DNA from: JALZAA01 sp035938395
GTDB lineage: Bacteria; Actinomycetota; Acidimicrobiia; IMCC26256; JACDBD01
Reading direction: 5' to 3'
Length of the DNA stretch: 53,366 nucleotides
Assembly: GCA_035938395.1 (NCBI GenBank)
Contig: DASZGY010000051.1
Coordinates: 1-53,366 of the forward strand
The position numbers were made by a program, and so were the translations under genes. This document shows, in pieces, positions 40,791 to 49,470 of this stretch (its first letter is position 1; the number at the start of each line of letters is the position of its first letter). The notes under the pieces are model-generated. The model was not told the origin of the DNA and did not search any database. It saw nothing but the letters and a program-made list of their open reading frames with translations.

Positions 40791-42503
40791 ATGACCCGCG
40801 ACGCCACCACCGCCTTCGCCCGCGCCCTGGTCGACGAGTGGGCCCGGGCCGGCGTGCACGAGGCCTGCCTGGCGCCCGGGTCGCGGTCGGCGCCCCTCGC
40901 GCTCGCGCTCGCCGCCGACGGCCGCATCCGGGTCCACGTGCACCTCGACGAGCGGTCGGCGGCGTTCTTCGCGCTCGGCACGGCCAAGGCGAGCGGGTCG
41001 CCGGCGGTCGTGCTGTGCACCTCGGGGACGGCCGCCGCCAACTTCCATCCCGCCGTGCTCGAGGCGAGCCATTCCCGCACGCCGCTCATCGTCTGCACCG
41101 CCGACCGCCCGCCGGAGCTGCGCGACACCGGCGCCGGGCAGACCGTCGACCAGCTCGACCTCTACGGACGCGCCGTCCGATGGTTCTGCGAGGTGGGCGT
41201 GCCCGAGGACCACCCCAGCGCGGCGGCGTCGTGGCGGTCGACGGCGGCGCGGGCCGTCGCCGAGTCGGTCGGGCCCCCCGCCGGCCCGGTGCACCTCAAC
41301 CTCGCGTTCCGGGAGCCGCTGGTGCCCACGGGCGCGCCACTCGTCGAGGCGCCCGGTCGCGCCGACGGGCGTCCGTGGACGACCGTGACGCGGCCGACCC
41401 GCGCGCCCGACGAGGCGACGGTCACGCGTCTCGCGGAGGCCGTCCGGGCGCGCCCCCGCGGGCTGATCGTGGCCGGATGGGGGAGCGACGCGTCCGCCGA
41501 GGCCGTCCATCGCGTCGCGACCGCGGCGGGGTGGCCCGTGCTCGCCGACCCGATCTCCGGTTTGCGTCAGGGCGGCAACGCGGTGTCCACGTACGAGGCG
41601 CTGCTGCGCAGCCCCGCGTTCGGAGACCGGCACCGCCCGGATCTCGTGCTCCGCCTGGGCGCGGCGCCGACGAGCAAGCCGCTCAGCGCGTGGCTCGGTC
41701 CCGAGGTCCCGCAGCTCCTCGTCGATCCCGACGGGGCGTGGCTCGACCCGGGCCGGGGCGTCGCCGAGCGGCTCGCCGTCGACCCCGAGCCGCTGCTCGC
41801 CGCGCTCGCCGGCGCGCTCGCTCCTGCTGCCGATCGCGACCCGGCCTGGCTGCGCTCGTGGCAGGACGCCGAGCGCGCCGCCCGCGCCGCGCTCGACGAC
41901 TTGCTGGACGGTTGGGAGACCTTGTTCGAAGGCCGCGTCGCTCGCGACACCGTCGCCGCGTTGCCCGACGGCGCCACGTTGGTCGTGGCGTCGAGCATGC
42001 CGGTGCGTGACGTCGAGGCGTTCGCCCGACCGCGATCGGGCGTCCGCTTTCTCGCCAACCGGGGGGTCAACGGCATCGACGGGTTCGTCTCGACCGTCCT
42101 GGGTGCCGCAGCCGCCTCACCGGGACCGACGGTCGCGCTGCTCGGCGACTTGTGCCTCCTCCACGACGCCAACGGCCTCCTGGGCGCCGCCGGGCGCGGC
42201 GTCGATGCGACCTTCGTCGTGCTCGACAACGACGGCGGCGGCATCTTCTCGTTTCTCCCGCAGGCCGAGCAGCCCGAGCACTTCGAGCTCCTGTTCGGCA
42301 CTCCCCAGGGCGTCGACCTCGTCGCACTGCCCTCGATGCACGGTCTCCCGGCCGATCGGGTCGAGAAGGCGGGCGAGGTCGTTCCCGCCGTCGAGGCGGC
42401 GATCGCGGCCGGCGGCGTCCGCTTCGTGATCGTCCCGACCGAACGCGCCGACAACGTCAGGCGTCACCGCGATGCGTGGCGGGCCGTCGGGTCTGCTCTT
42501 TGA
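40791..42503 (+). CDS. menD: SEPHCHC synthase (menaquinone ThDP enzyme)
   Basis: The 570-residue ThDP-dependent enzyme adds 2-oxoglutarate-derived succinyl semialdehyde to isochorismate. MenD markers are APGSRSAPL, the ThDP-activating E54 (HLDERSAAFFALG), GTAAANFHPA, DRPPELRDTGAGQT, and the ThDP/Mg motif GDLCLLHDANGL with NDGGGIF. The length is normal. ATG 40791 has no clear ribosome site and only 14 bp separates it from the divergent menH start. Its stop is 8 bp from the convergent binding-protein stop. Confidence 0.95.
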   Translation: MTRDATTAFARALVDEWARAGVHEACLAPGSRSAPLALALAADGRIRVHVHLDERSAAFFALGTAKASGSPAVVLCTSGTAAANFHPAVLEASHSRTPLIVCTADRPPELRDTGAGQTVDQLDLYGRAVRWFCEVGVPEDHPSAAASWRSTAARAVAESVGPPAGPVHLNLAFREPLVPTGAPLVEAPGRADGRPWTTVTRPTRAPDEATVTRLAEAVRARPRGLIVAGWGSDASAEAVHRVATAAGWPVLADPISGLRQGGNAVSTYEALLRSPAFGDRHRPDLVLRLGAAPTSKPLSAWLGPEVPQLLVDPDGAWLDPGRGVAERLAVDPEPLLAALAGALAPAADRDPAWLRSWQDAERAARAALDDLLDGWETLFEGRVARDTVAALPDGATLVVASSMPVRDVEAFARPRSGVRFLANRGVNGIDGFVSTVLGAAAASPGPTVALLGDLCLLHDANGLLGAAGRGVDATFVVLDNDGGGIFSFLPQAEQPEHFELLFGTPQGVDLVALPSMHGLPADRVEKAGEVVPAVEAAIAAGGVRFVIVPTERADNVRRHRDAWRAVGSAL

Positions 42504-42511
42504 ACGGGGAG

Positions 42512-43792
42512 TCAGCCGATGCGAATCTGGGTTTCGGGCGGCGCGGTGACGTCCCGGCCGGTCTGGTCGAACGTCCAGACCTCGTACACGCCGGCGTTCG
42601 GCTCGAACGTCCCGAACTTGTTCATGTGCTTGAACGCGGCTGATGCGCCCTGATAGGTGATGGACTTCCCGGCGTCGAGGAGCCGCTTGCAGTCGGCGAA
42701 CGTCGTGCACTGCTCCTTGCCCTTGGTGTTCGCGGCGAAGACCTTCTTCATCTTGGTCGGGTCGTCCGACTTCGCTTTCTCGGCCGCCAACGCCGTGAGG
42801 ATCGTGCAGTCGTAATAGAAGGACGAGTAGATCGGATCGATGCCGGTCGCGTTGAACGCGTCGAGGAACGGGTGCTGCACGCCGGCCGGCTGCGTCGCGG
42901 GAGACGTGCCCTTGAGGCCCGTCGCGGCCGCGGGGTTGTTCGGGTCGAGGAGGGTGGGGAACGCGTTGGTGCGCATGCCGTCGGCCGTGTAGATCGGGAA
43001 CTGCTGTGGGGAGAGCCCCTTGGCCATCAGTGTCCGGACGATGTCGCTGCCGTCGCTCTCGAACCCGAGCACGATCACCGCGTCGGGCTTCTTCTCGACC
43101 ACCTTCTGGACCTCGCGGTCGAAGCTCGTGGCATCGGGGTCGTAGGAGACCTCGGCGACGACCTTGGCGTGGCCGTTCTCCAGCGTCTTCTTCACCGAGC
43201 TCGCCAGGCCGAGCCCGTACGTGTCCCTCCGGGCGAGGATGCCGACCTTCTTGCGGCCGTCCTCGAGCACGAGCTTGCCCAGCGCCGGGCCTTGCAGGCG
43301 GTCGGACGGCGTCGTGCGGAAGTAGAAGCCGCGCGAGTCCGTGGTCGAGAGCTCGGCCGACGTGTTCGATCCCGAGCACATGAGCACGTTGCGCCGGCGG
43401 ACCTCGTCGATGATGTTCAGGGTGATCCCCGACGAGGTCGGCCCCATGATCGCGTCGACCTTGCTGTCCTCCAGCAGGCTCTCGAGCGACTCGCTGGCGA
43501 CGTTGGGGTCGGTTGCGTCGTCGGCCAACGTGTAGGTCACCGGCTTGCCGAGCACGCCGCCGCTGGCGTTGATCTCGTCGACCGCCATGGTCACCGGCAC
43601 CGTGAGCGACTGCACGATGTTGCTGAGCGGGCCGGTCTGGGACGCGAGCTGTCCGAGCTCGAGCGATCCGTCGACGTTGCCGCGGTTCTTCCCGCCCGCG
43701 CCCGCCGTCCCGCCGCCGGCGGCGAAGACCGTCGTGGCGAGACCGGCCACCGCGACGATCGAGACGAGCTTTGCCCTCTGCGAGCTGCCCAT
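42512..43792 (-). CDS. LivK-like periplasmic-binding (type I) ABC substrate-binding protein
   Basis: The 426-residue protein has an N-terminal signal peptide (KLVSIVAVAGLATTVFAAG) and a Leu/Ile/Val-binding-protein fold. Supporting motifs are LGQLASQTGPLSN, MAVDEINASGGVLGKPV, IMGPTSSG and GILARRDTYGLG. There is no lipobox cysteine, unusual for a substrate-binding protein in a monoderm, so it may be released or held by other means. No permease or ATPase genes adjoin it. ATG 43792 follows GAGG. Ligand class (amino acid, amide or aromatic acid) is not clear. Confidence 0.92.
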   Translation of the reverse strand: MGSSQRAKLVSIVAVAGLATTVFAAGGGTAGAGGKNRGNVDGSLELGQLASQTGPLSNIVQSLTVPVTMAVDEINASGGVLGKPVTYTLADDATDPNVASESLESLLEDSKVDAIMGPTSSGITLNIIDEVRRRNVLMCSGSNTSAELSTTDSRGFYFRTTPSDRLQGPALGKLVLEDGRKKVGILARRDTYGLGLASSVKKTLENGHAKVVAEVSYDPDATSFDREVQKVVEKKPDAVIVLGFESDGSDIVRTLMAKGLSPQQFPIYTADGMRTNAFPTLLDPNNPAAATGLKGTSPATQPAGVQHPFLDAFNATGIDPIYSSFYYDCTILTALAAEKAKSDDPTKMKKVFAANTKGKEQCTTFADCKRLLDAGKSITYQGASAAFKHMNKFGTFEPNAGVYEVWTFDQTGRDVTAPPETQIRIG

Positions 43793-43880
43793 TTCGTCCT
43801 CTCCATGAGGGGTCGGAGCCGGGCGAGCGGCGTCAGAGCTTAGAGAATCCGGGGCGCCGAGCCTCGCGGTTGGTGCGGTG

Positions 43881-45077
43881 CTACGGCTGCACCAACACCC
43901 GCAGCATGGGTTCGAGCTTGGCCTGCGTCTCGGCCCACTCGGCGTCGGGATCGGAGCCGGCGACGACACCGGCCCCGGCGACAAGGCGTGCCGCGCTGCC
44001 TTCGAGCTCGGCGCAGCGCAGCGCGACCGCCCACTCGCCGTCGCCGTGCCCGTCGACCCATCCGACCGGTCCGGCGTAGCGACCGCGGTCGAACGTCTCG
44101 AGGTCTTCCAGCATCGCCAGCGCGAAGTCCTGCGGAGCGCCGCCGACGGCGGGCGTCGGATGGAGGCGCAGAGCCAGCTCGAGTGCCGACCGCGCCGACC
44201 GGGGCTCGACGGTGCCGGCGATCGTGGTGGCGAGGTGGCTGACGGTCGCGAGCCGGGCGACCTCGGGGCCGCGCACCGTGGTGACATCGACGCCGCCGGC
44301 GCGCAAGCCGTCCACGACCGCGTCGACGACGAGCCGGTGCTCGAGGCCGTCCTTGACCGAAGCGGCGAGGGCGGCCTCGGCGGCGCTGTCGCCGGCATCT
44401 GTCGCGCCCCGCGGGATCGTGCCGGCCATGGGCCGTGACGTCACGCTCGCGCCCTGCCGGCGCACGAGCAGCTCCGGGGTCGCGCCCACGAGACCGTCGG
44501 CGGCGAACACGACACACCCGCCTTGGGTCGCGCGCAGACGGCCGACCACGACACGCGTGTCGAACAGCGCGTCGGCGTGCACGACGACCTCGCGGGCGAG
44601 CACGGCCTTGGCGAGGTGTCCAGCGTCGACCGCGTCCAGGATGGTGTGGACCTGTGATGTCCACTCGGCGCGAGACACCCGACCCTCGACGCTGAACCGG
44701 GTGGGCGGCGGTGTCGCGCTCGACGCGAATGGCGGCGCGGTTCCGATCTCGGTGCGCCACGCACATCCGTCCGCATCGACTCCGGCGACGGAAGCGGGAA
44801 TCACCAGCTCACCCGCGCTCGCGTCGTGGAACGGCAACGCACTCACCGCGATCGCACCCGTTCCCGCCCGACCAACGCGGTCGTCGACCTCAATGCCCGC
44901 GAGGACGCGATCGACGTCGCCGGCGCGAACCCGCGCCGCGACACCGGATGTGACGAACCCGCACCCGTCGCTCAGCCACGCGAAGCCGTCGGGCGAGAGC
45001 GAGTCGAGCAGGTCGCCGGGCCGATCGACGGCGCGAGTGCGGGCGACGAGACCCGCCGCGACGGAGGTCGCCGTCAT
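43881..45077 (-). CDS. menF: Isochorismate synthase
   Basis: This 398-residue chorismate-utilising enzyme isomerises chorismate to isochorismate, the entry step to menaquinone. The C-terminal domain has AKAVLARE, GATPELLV, MAGTIPRG, SVKDGLEHRLVV, HPTPAVGG and the GWVDGHGDGEWAVALR block typical of MenF/EntC. ATG 45077 overlaps the menG stop by 4 nt; the open frame upstream lies in menG and is ignored. It is the third gene of the merR-menG-menF unit. No siderophore genes suggest the EntC alternative. Confidence 0.92.
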   Translation of the reverse strand: MTATSVAAGLVARTRAVDRPGDLLDSLSPDGFAWLSDGCGFVTSGVAARVRAGDVDRVLAGIEVDDRVGRAGTGAIAVSALPFHDASAGELVIPASVAGVDADGCAWRTEIGTAPPFASSATPPPTRFSVEGRVSRAEWTSQVHTILDAVDAGHLAKAVLAREVVVHADALFDTRVVVGRLRATQGGCVVFAADGLVGATPELLVRRQGASVTSRPMAGTIPRGATDAGDSAAEAALAASVKDGLEHRLVVDAVVDGLRAGGVDVTTVRGPEVARLATVSHLATTIAGTVEPRSARSALELALRLHPTPAVGGAPQDFALAMLEDLETFDRGRYAGPVGWVDGHGDGEWAVALRCAELEGSAARLVAGAGVVAGSDPDAEWAETQAKLEPMLRVLVQP

Positions 45078-45793
45078 CGTCGCGTTCCGGTGATGAGCTG
45101 CACCGCACCCGCGGTGAACGTGCGCCGCTCGACGCTCGCGAAACCCGCTGCCTCGACCAGTGCGAGCAGGTCGGCGGGTGGCGGCAGGTACGCCGTCGAG
45201 CGGGGCAGGTACTGGTAGGCCTCGGCGTCGTTCGACAGGGTCGCCCCGACGAAGGGCACGACGCGCCGGAACCAGACGTGGTGCCCGGCCCGGAGCACGG
45301 CGCTGGCGGGCTCGGCGGTCTCGAGGGTGGCGACACGCCCGCCGGGCCGCAGCACGCGCGCGCACTCCCGGAAGAAGCGGTCGAGATCGACGAAGTTGCG
45401 GAGCGCGAACCCGCTGACGACGCCGTCGGCGGACGCGTCGGGAACCGGCAGCGCCAGCGCGTCGGCGCGGGCCAGGGGAGCCCGGGTGTGCGCGGCCGCC
45501 AGCATGCCGGCGGAGAAGTCGACGCCGGTCGCGGAGTACCCGGCAGCCGCGACGACGTCGCACAGGTCGCCCGTGCCGCAGCCGAGGTCGAGCACGGTCG
45601 CGCCCGGCGCCAGTCGCAGCGCGGCAACCGTGTGCCGCCGCCACCGCCGGTCCTGGCCGAGCGAGATGATGCGGTTCAGGCGGTCGTAGCGCGGCGCGAT
45701 GCGGTCGAACATCGCCTCGACCACGCGGTGCTTGTCGTCGCCTTCGGGAAGGCCAGCATTCGTCGCGGGGGCGTGCGTGGCCACGCGGGTCAC
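45074..45793 (-). CDS. menG: Demethylmenaquinone methyltransferase (UbiE/MenG)
   Basis: The 239-residue SAM-dependent methyltransferase performs the last step of menaquinone synthesis. Motifs are VEAMFDRIAPRYDRLNRIIS at the N-terminus, SAM-binding VLDLGCGTGD, FALRNFVD and LRPGGRV, the standard UbiE set. GTG 45793 overlaps the MerR-type regulator stop and its own stop overlaps menF, so three genes are translationally linked. No ubiquinone genes are present, which supports the menaquinone role. Confidence 0.93.
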   Translation of the reverse strand: MTRVATHAPATNAGLPEGDDKHRVVEAMFDRIAPRYDRLNRIISLGQDRRWRRHTVAALRLAPGATVLDLGCGTGDLCDVVAAAGYSATGVDFSAGMLAAAHTRAPLARADALALPVPDASADGVVSGFALRNFVDLDRFFRECARVLRPGGRVATLETAEPASAVLRAGHHVWFRRVVPFVGATLSNDAEAYQYLPRSTAYLPPPADLLALVEAAGFASVERRTFTAGAVQLITGTRR

Positions 45794-46593
45794 GGCCAGA
45801 CGACCTCGAGGCGGCGGCTGGCCTCGGCGTTGGCGGCTTCCAGCTCGGCGGAATCGCCGACCGACTCGAGGTGCTCCTGCGCGACCTCGAGCAGCACGCG
45901 CCGGAAGTGGTGGGCGACGAGTGCCGTCACCGACGGAAGGAGCACACGGAACGCCTCGACGAGCCGGTCGGCGCGCTCGTCGTCGGACAGGTCCGCGGCG
46001 CGGAGAGGCTCGCGGACGTAGGTGTCGAACATCGCGACCGCGCCCTCGGCCGTCTCGCGCGTGGCTTCGTGATGCCGGCGCGCCAGGGCGAGCAGCTCCG
46101 GCATCGGGAGGCCCGTCTCGAGGAGACGCAGCCCGGCGGCGACGATGTCGACGTCGGCGGTCGTGAACCGGGCGTCACCTTCGTGACGGCGGGGGACGAG
46201 CAGACCCTCGCGGACGATGGACTCGATGAGCGCCTGCGGGACACCCGAGCGCGCCGCCAACTCGTCGAGGGTGAGGAACTCTTCCGCCCCGGTCTCGGCC
46301 CCGGTCCCGTCCTCGGCCGCGCCGACCACGGCCGCGGCGAGCGGCTCGTCGGCCCGGTCCAGCTCGCCGGTCACGATGCGGCGGATGACGGCGAGCGAGA
46401 AGCCGCGCCGCTGCAGGTCCTTGATGTGGGCGAGGCGCTCGACGTGCTCGGGCCCGTACCAGGCGATGCGCCCTCGCCGCTGCGGCGGGGGGAGCAGCCG
46501 GCGCTTCTGGTAGAAGCGGATCGTGTCGACGGAGACGTCGGCCCGCCCCGCCAGCTCCTCGACCCGCAGCTCCGGAGACGATCCCGCTCCCAT
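45790..46593 (-). CDS. MerR-family regulator with two MerR-like DNA-binding domains
   Basis: The 267-residue protein starts with a MerR helix-turn-helix (about 9-76: VSVDTIRFYQKRRLLPP, then the wing and dimer helix). A second MerR-like segment follows at about 107-170 (LTLDELAARSGVPQALIESIVREG). The C-terminal ~90 residues are helical, with no cysteine or aromatic effector pattern I recognise. ATG 46593 is the start. It is the first gene of a chain with menG and menF, so it may control quinone synthesis; that link is by context only. Confidence 0.88.
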   Translation of the reverse strand: MGAGSSPELRVEELAGRADVSVDTIRFYQKRRLLPPPQRRGRIAWYGPEHVERLAHIKDLQRRGFSLAVIRRIVTGELDRADEPLAAAVVGAAEDGTGAETGAEEFLTLDELAARSGVPQALIESIVREGLLVPRRHEGDARFTTADVDIVAAGLRLLETGLPMPELLALARRHHEATRETAEGAVAMFDTYVREPLRAADLSDDERADRLVEAFRVLLPSVTALVAHHFRRVLLEVAQEHLESVGDSAELEAANAEASRRLEVVWP

Positions 46594-46650
46594 GACCCGC
46601 GATTCTAGGAGTGTTTGCTCCCGCGGTCACGATCGGGCGACCAGGGCCGG

Positions 46651-47415
46651 TCAGGCCCCCGTCCACTCGGGCGGGCGCTTCTCGGCGAAGGCGGTGGCCC
46701 CCTCGATCGCATCCTTGGTGCGGCCGACCTCGGCTGCAAGCTCGCTGTTGAGCCGCCAGGCGTCGGCCTCGGACAGGTCGCCCGCTTCGCGCACCATGCG
46801 CAACGAGGCGCGCACCGCGACCGGCGCGTTCGCGGCGATGAGCCCTGCCAGCGCCAGCGCTTCGTCCACGACCTTCTCTCGCGGCACCACCCGGTTGACG
46901 AGCCCGAGCGCATGCGCGCGCCCGGCGTCGATGGGCTCGCCGGTGATCGCCACCTCGGTCGCCAGCGCGAGCGGCACTCGTTTCGGGAGCCGGACCAACC
47001 CGCCGGCCGACGCGAACAGGCCGCGCTTCACTTCCGGCAACCCGAACCGTGCGTCGGCGGCCGCCACGACGAGATCGCACGAGAGCACGATCTCGAAGCC
47101 GCCGGCCAACGCCGGGCCGTTCACCGCGGCGATGAGCGGCTTGGGGAACGAGCGCTGTGTGATCCCGGCGAAACCGCCGCGCTTCGTCATCAGCTCGAGG
47201 CCGCGACCGGCGGCGACGGCCTTGAGGTCGGCGCCGGCCGAGAACACCGGGCCCCGCCCGGTGACCACCACGGCCCACACGTCGTCGTCGGCTTCGACGT
47301 CGTCGAGCGCGGCCTCGACGCCCTGGGCGACGTCGGCGTTCACAGCGTTGCGGGCTTCGGGCCGGTTGATGGCGAGGATCTCGACCCGCCCTCGCCGCTC
47401 GCGCTCGATGATCAT
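46651..47415 (-). CDS. Enoyl-CoA hydratase/isomerase family protein
   Basis: The 254-residue crotonase-fold protein has the oxyanion loops FSAGADLKAV and NGPALAGGFEIVLSCD, and GLPEVKRGLF. One of the two catalytic glutamates of true hydratases appears to be retained (PEVKRG); the other position (GGFEI) is also Glu. It likely hydrates an enoyl-CoA in fatty or aromatic acid degradation, with substrate unknown. ATG 47415 (MIIERER) is preferred over 47514. It ends 57 bp before the MerR gene on the same strand and diverges from a small membrane protein gene. Confidence 0.93.
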   Translation of the reverse strand: MIIERERRGRVEILAINRPEARNAVNADVAQGVEAALDDVEADDDVWAVVVTGRGPVFSAGADLKAVAAGRGLELMTKRGGFAGITQRSFPKPLIAAVNGPALAGGFEIVLSCDLVVAAADARFGLPEVKRGLFASAGGLVRLPKRVPLALATEVAITGEPIDAGRAHALGLVNRVVPREKVVDEALALAGLIAANAPVAVRASLRMVREAGDLSEADAWRLNSELAAEVGRTKDAIEGATAFAEKRPPEWTGA

Positions 47416-47504
47416 GCGTTCGGACGGTATCGGAGGGCTGCGGCGGCGGTCCACGACGGGCCGAATCGCGCGAACATGGTGGGCCTCAGGCGAGGAGGGC
47501 CGGC

Positions 47505-47945
47505 ATGAGCACAACGACCGAGGAACGCCAGCGCACGATCACCCACGAGCGCGAAGCGGTCGCGACGCGCCCGGAGACCCGCGAGTGGCTGGGTCAGGAG
47601 ATCGCGAGCCACCTCGCGCTCATCGTGGGCGTGGCGTGGTTCCTGCTCTATTCGATCGCCGTCGCGCTCGAGCCGGCCGCCGACAATCCGGATGCCTTCC
47701 CGGCGTGGCTGGCGGCGACGATCGAGCTCACGTTGCTCGGACTGCTGGCGGTGACGGCAGCCGGCCTGATCACGCGTCGCCGCTTCGGCCTAGTGGCCGC
47801 GCTCGGCGCGGCGGTGTATTTCGTCGCGATGGTCGTCGCCTGTCCCGTCAGCGGCCACCACACCTTCGGCGCCTGGTGGTACGGCCAGATGGCCTGCGCG
47901 GTCGGGCTCGTCGCCATCACGGCGAGTGTGCTGCGCCGATCCTGA
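47505..47945 (+). CDS. Small four-helix membrane protein of unknown function
   Basis: The 146-residue protein has a charged N-terminus of ~35 residues and four hydrophobic segments (about 37-55, 68-88, 93-112 and 123-142). I do not recognise the family. A Cys-Pro pair and two histidines (ACPVSGHHTFGAWWYG) lie between helices three and four. ATG 47505 follows GAGGAGGG at a good distance. Its last 156 bp overlap, antisense, the C-terminal extension of the MFS gene. Confidence 0.75.
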   Translation: MSTTTEERQRTITHEREAVATRPETREWLGQEIASHLALIVGVAWFLLYSIAVALEPAADNPDAFPAWLAATIELTLLGLLAVTAAGLITRRRFGLVAALGAAVYFVAMVVACPVSGHHTFGAWWYGQMACAVGLVAITASVLRRS

Positions 47946-49178
47946 CTCGGTCGGCTCGTCGAGCGCGCGAGTGAGGTCGGGCCGCAGCATCCGCACGAGG
48001 AGCAACGCCGCGGCCATGAGCACGGCGGCGCCGGCGGTGGTCACCCGCAACCCGACGCGGTCGGCGATCGCGCCCTGGAGCACGCTGCCCAACGGGTACA
48101 GCGTCCCGAGCAGCACCATCAGCAGGCTCAGCACCCGGCCGCGGAGCTCGGCCGGGGCGCGCAGCTGGGCGATGGTCGTGAAGCTCGACAGCGCGCCGAG
48201 ATAGAGGAACCCGACGGCAAAGATCGTCACCACGCCCACGGCCAGATTGGGCGCGGCGGCGTACGCCACCAGGGCGATCGGCAAGCCGCCGAGCACGCCA
48301 ACCAGCACCCGCCGGCTGCCGAAGCGGGCGAAGAGCGGGCCGAGCGACAGGCCCATGAGCACGGCACCGACACCCTGCGCGGTCACGAGTAGCGCGGTTC
48401 CGAAGTCGCCGTTCCCGAACACCTTGAGCGCCACCGCCGGCACGAGCGCGATGAACGGCGCCGCCAGTAACGAGTTCAGCGCCATGTACGAGATCACGAC
48501 CCGCAGCCCCGGGTCGGCGCGCGCGTAGCGGGCACCGGCGCGGATCGACGCGAAGATCGACGCTTCCTGCACCGGCGCCGGTGGCGGGAGCCGCAATGAG
48601 AGCACGACGGCTATCACCGCGAGGAAGCTCAGCGTGTTGAGGCCGAACGCCCACTCGAAGCCGCCGAAGCCGATGACGACGCCGGCGAGCGCGGGACCGA
48701 TCACCCGGCCCAGGTTCCACTGCGCCGACGACAGCGCGACCGCGCCGGGCAGATCCTCCCGAGGCACGAGATCGGGCAGCAACGCCATGTAGGAAGGGAA
48801 GCCGATTGCCATGGCGCAGCCTGCGCCGAGCACGATCAGCACGACCACGCCCGGGTGGGCGGTGTCGGTCGCGGCGAGGAGCGTCAGTGTCCCGGCGAGC
48901 GCGGTCTGCACGGCGGTCGTCGTCAAGAGCACGCGCCGGCGCGGCAGTCGGTCGGCGAGTGCGCCGCCGAGCGGTCCCAGGAACGCATTGGGGATGAACG
49001 CGGCCGCCGCGACCAGCCCCGTCCAGCTCGCTTGGTGCGTGGTCGTCGTGACGAGGATGCCGACGCCGACGGTCTCCATCCACGTGCCGACGTTCGAGGT
49101 GAACGCGCCCGCCCACAGCAGGGCGAACGACCGGTGCCGCAGTGGAGCGAGCGCCCGGGGAAGGGCCACGCCGATCAC
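47790..49178 (-). CDS. Major facilitator superfamily exporter (EntS/DHA3-like)
   Basis: The 462-residue protein has about twelve helices. Family motifs are LWAGAFTSNVGTWME, the A-like loop GGALADRLPRRRVL, MALLPDLVPREDLPGAVAL, and PAELRGRVLSL before helix ten. It resembles DHA3/EntS drug or siderophore exporters; the substrate is unknown. GTG 49178 is taken as start; GTG 49169 and upstream in-frame codons are possible, but the upstream segment is not homologous. The C-terminal ~50 residues after the last helix are charged and lie antisense to the small membrane protein gene. Confidence 0.9.
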   Translation of the reverse strand: MIGVALPRALAPLRHRSFALLWAGAFTSNVGTWMETVGVGILVTTTTHQASWTGLVAAAAFIPNAFLGPLGGALADRLPRRRVLLTTTAVQTALAGTLTLLAATDTAHPGVVVLIVLGAGCAMAIGFPSYMALLPDLVPREDLPGAVALSSAQWNLGRVIGPALAGVVIGFGGFEWAFGLNTLSFLAVIAVVLSLRLPPPAPVQEASIFASIRAGARYARADPGLRVVISYMALNSLLAAPFIALVPAVALKVFGNGDFGTALLVTAQGVGAVLMGLSLGPLFARFGSRRVLVGVLGGLPIALVAYAAAPNLAVGVVTIFAVGFLYLGALSSFTTIAQLRAPAELRGRVLSLLMVLLGTLYPLGSVLQGAIADRVGLRVTTAGAAVLMAAALLLVRMLRPDLTRALDEPTESGSAQHTRRDGDEPDRAGHLAVPPGAEGVVAADGTGDDHRDEIHRRAERGH

Positions 49179-49206
49179 GGTAACGGAGCACGGTACGGTG
49201 CATGTC

Positions 49207-49464
49207 ATGCCGCGCGAGCCCCGGCCCGGCGGCCGCATCGTCGAGGTCGCCAACCTTCCTTCGCGCTTCCAGGCCGACGCCGCGCTCGCGTTGCTCGAGG
49301 CGAACGGCATCGAGGCGACGGCGAAGTACGGAGACGCCGGAGGGTGGGCGCCGTTCTTCGGCACGATCGACGGCTTCCGCGTGCTGGTGTTCGACGACGA
49401 CCTCGATGCCGCCAAGTCGCTGCTCGAGCAGAGCGACCTGTTGCCTCCGTCGCCCGCGCCCTGA
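49207..49464 (+). CDS. DUF2007-like small protein
   Basis: The 85-residue protein resembles DUF2007 (putative signal-transducing) proteins: VEVANLPSRFQADAALALLEANGIEA, then a loop, then FRVLVFDDDLDAAKSLLE, a ferredoxin-like βαββ pattern. Function is not known for this family. ATG 49207 is chosen; GTG 49198 is in frame. Its start is 28 bp from the divergent MFS start and no ribosome site is obvious. It converges on the MDMPI-family gene with a 6-bp gap. Confidence 0.75.
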   Translation: MPREPRPGGRIVEVANLPSRFQADAALALLEANGIEATAKYGDAGGWAPFFGTIDGFRVLVFDDDLDAAKSLLEQSDLLPPSPAP

Positions 49465-49470
49465 GCGCGG

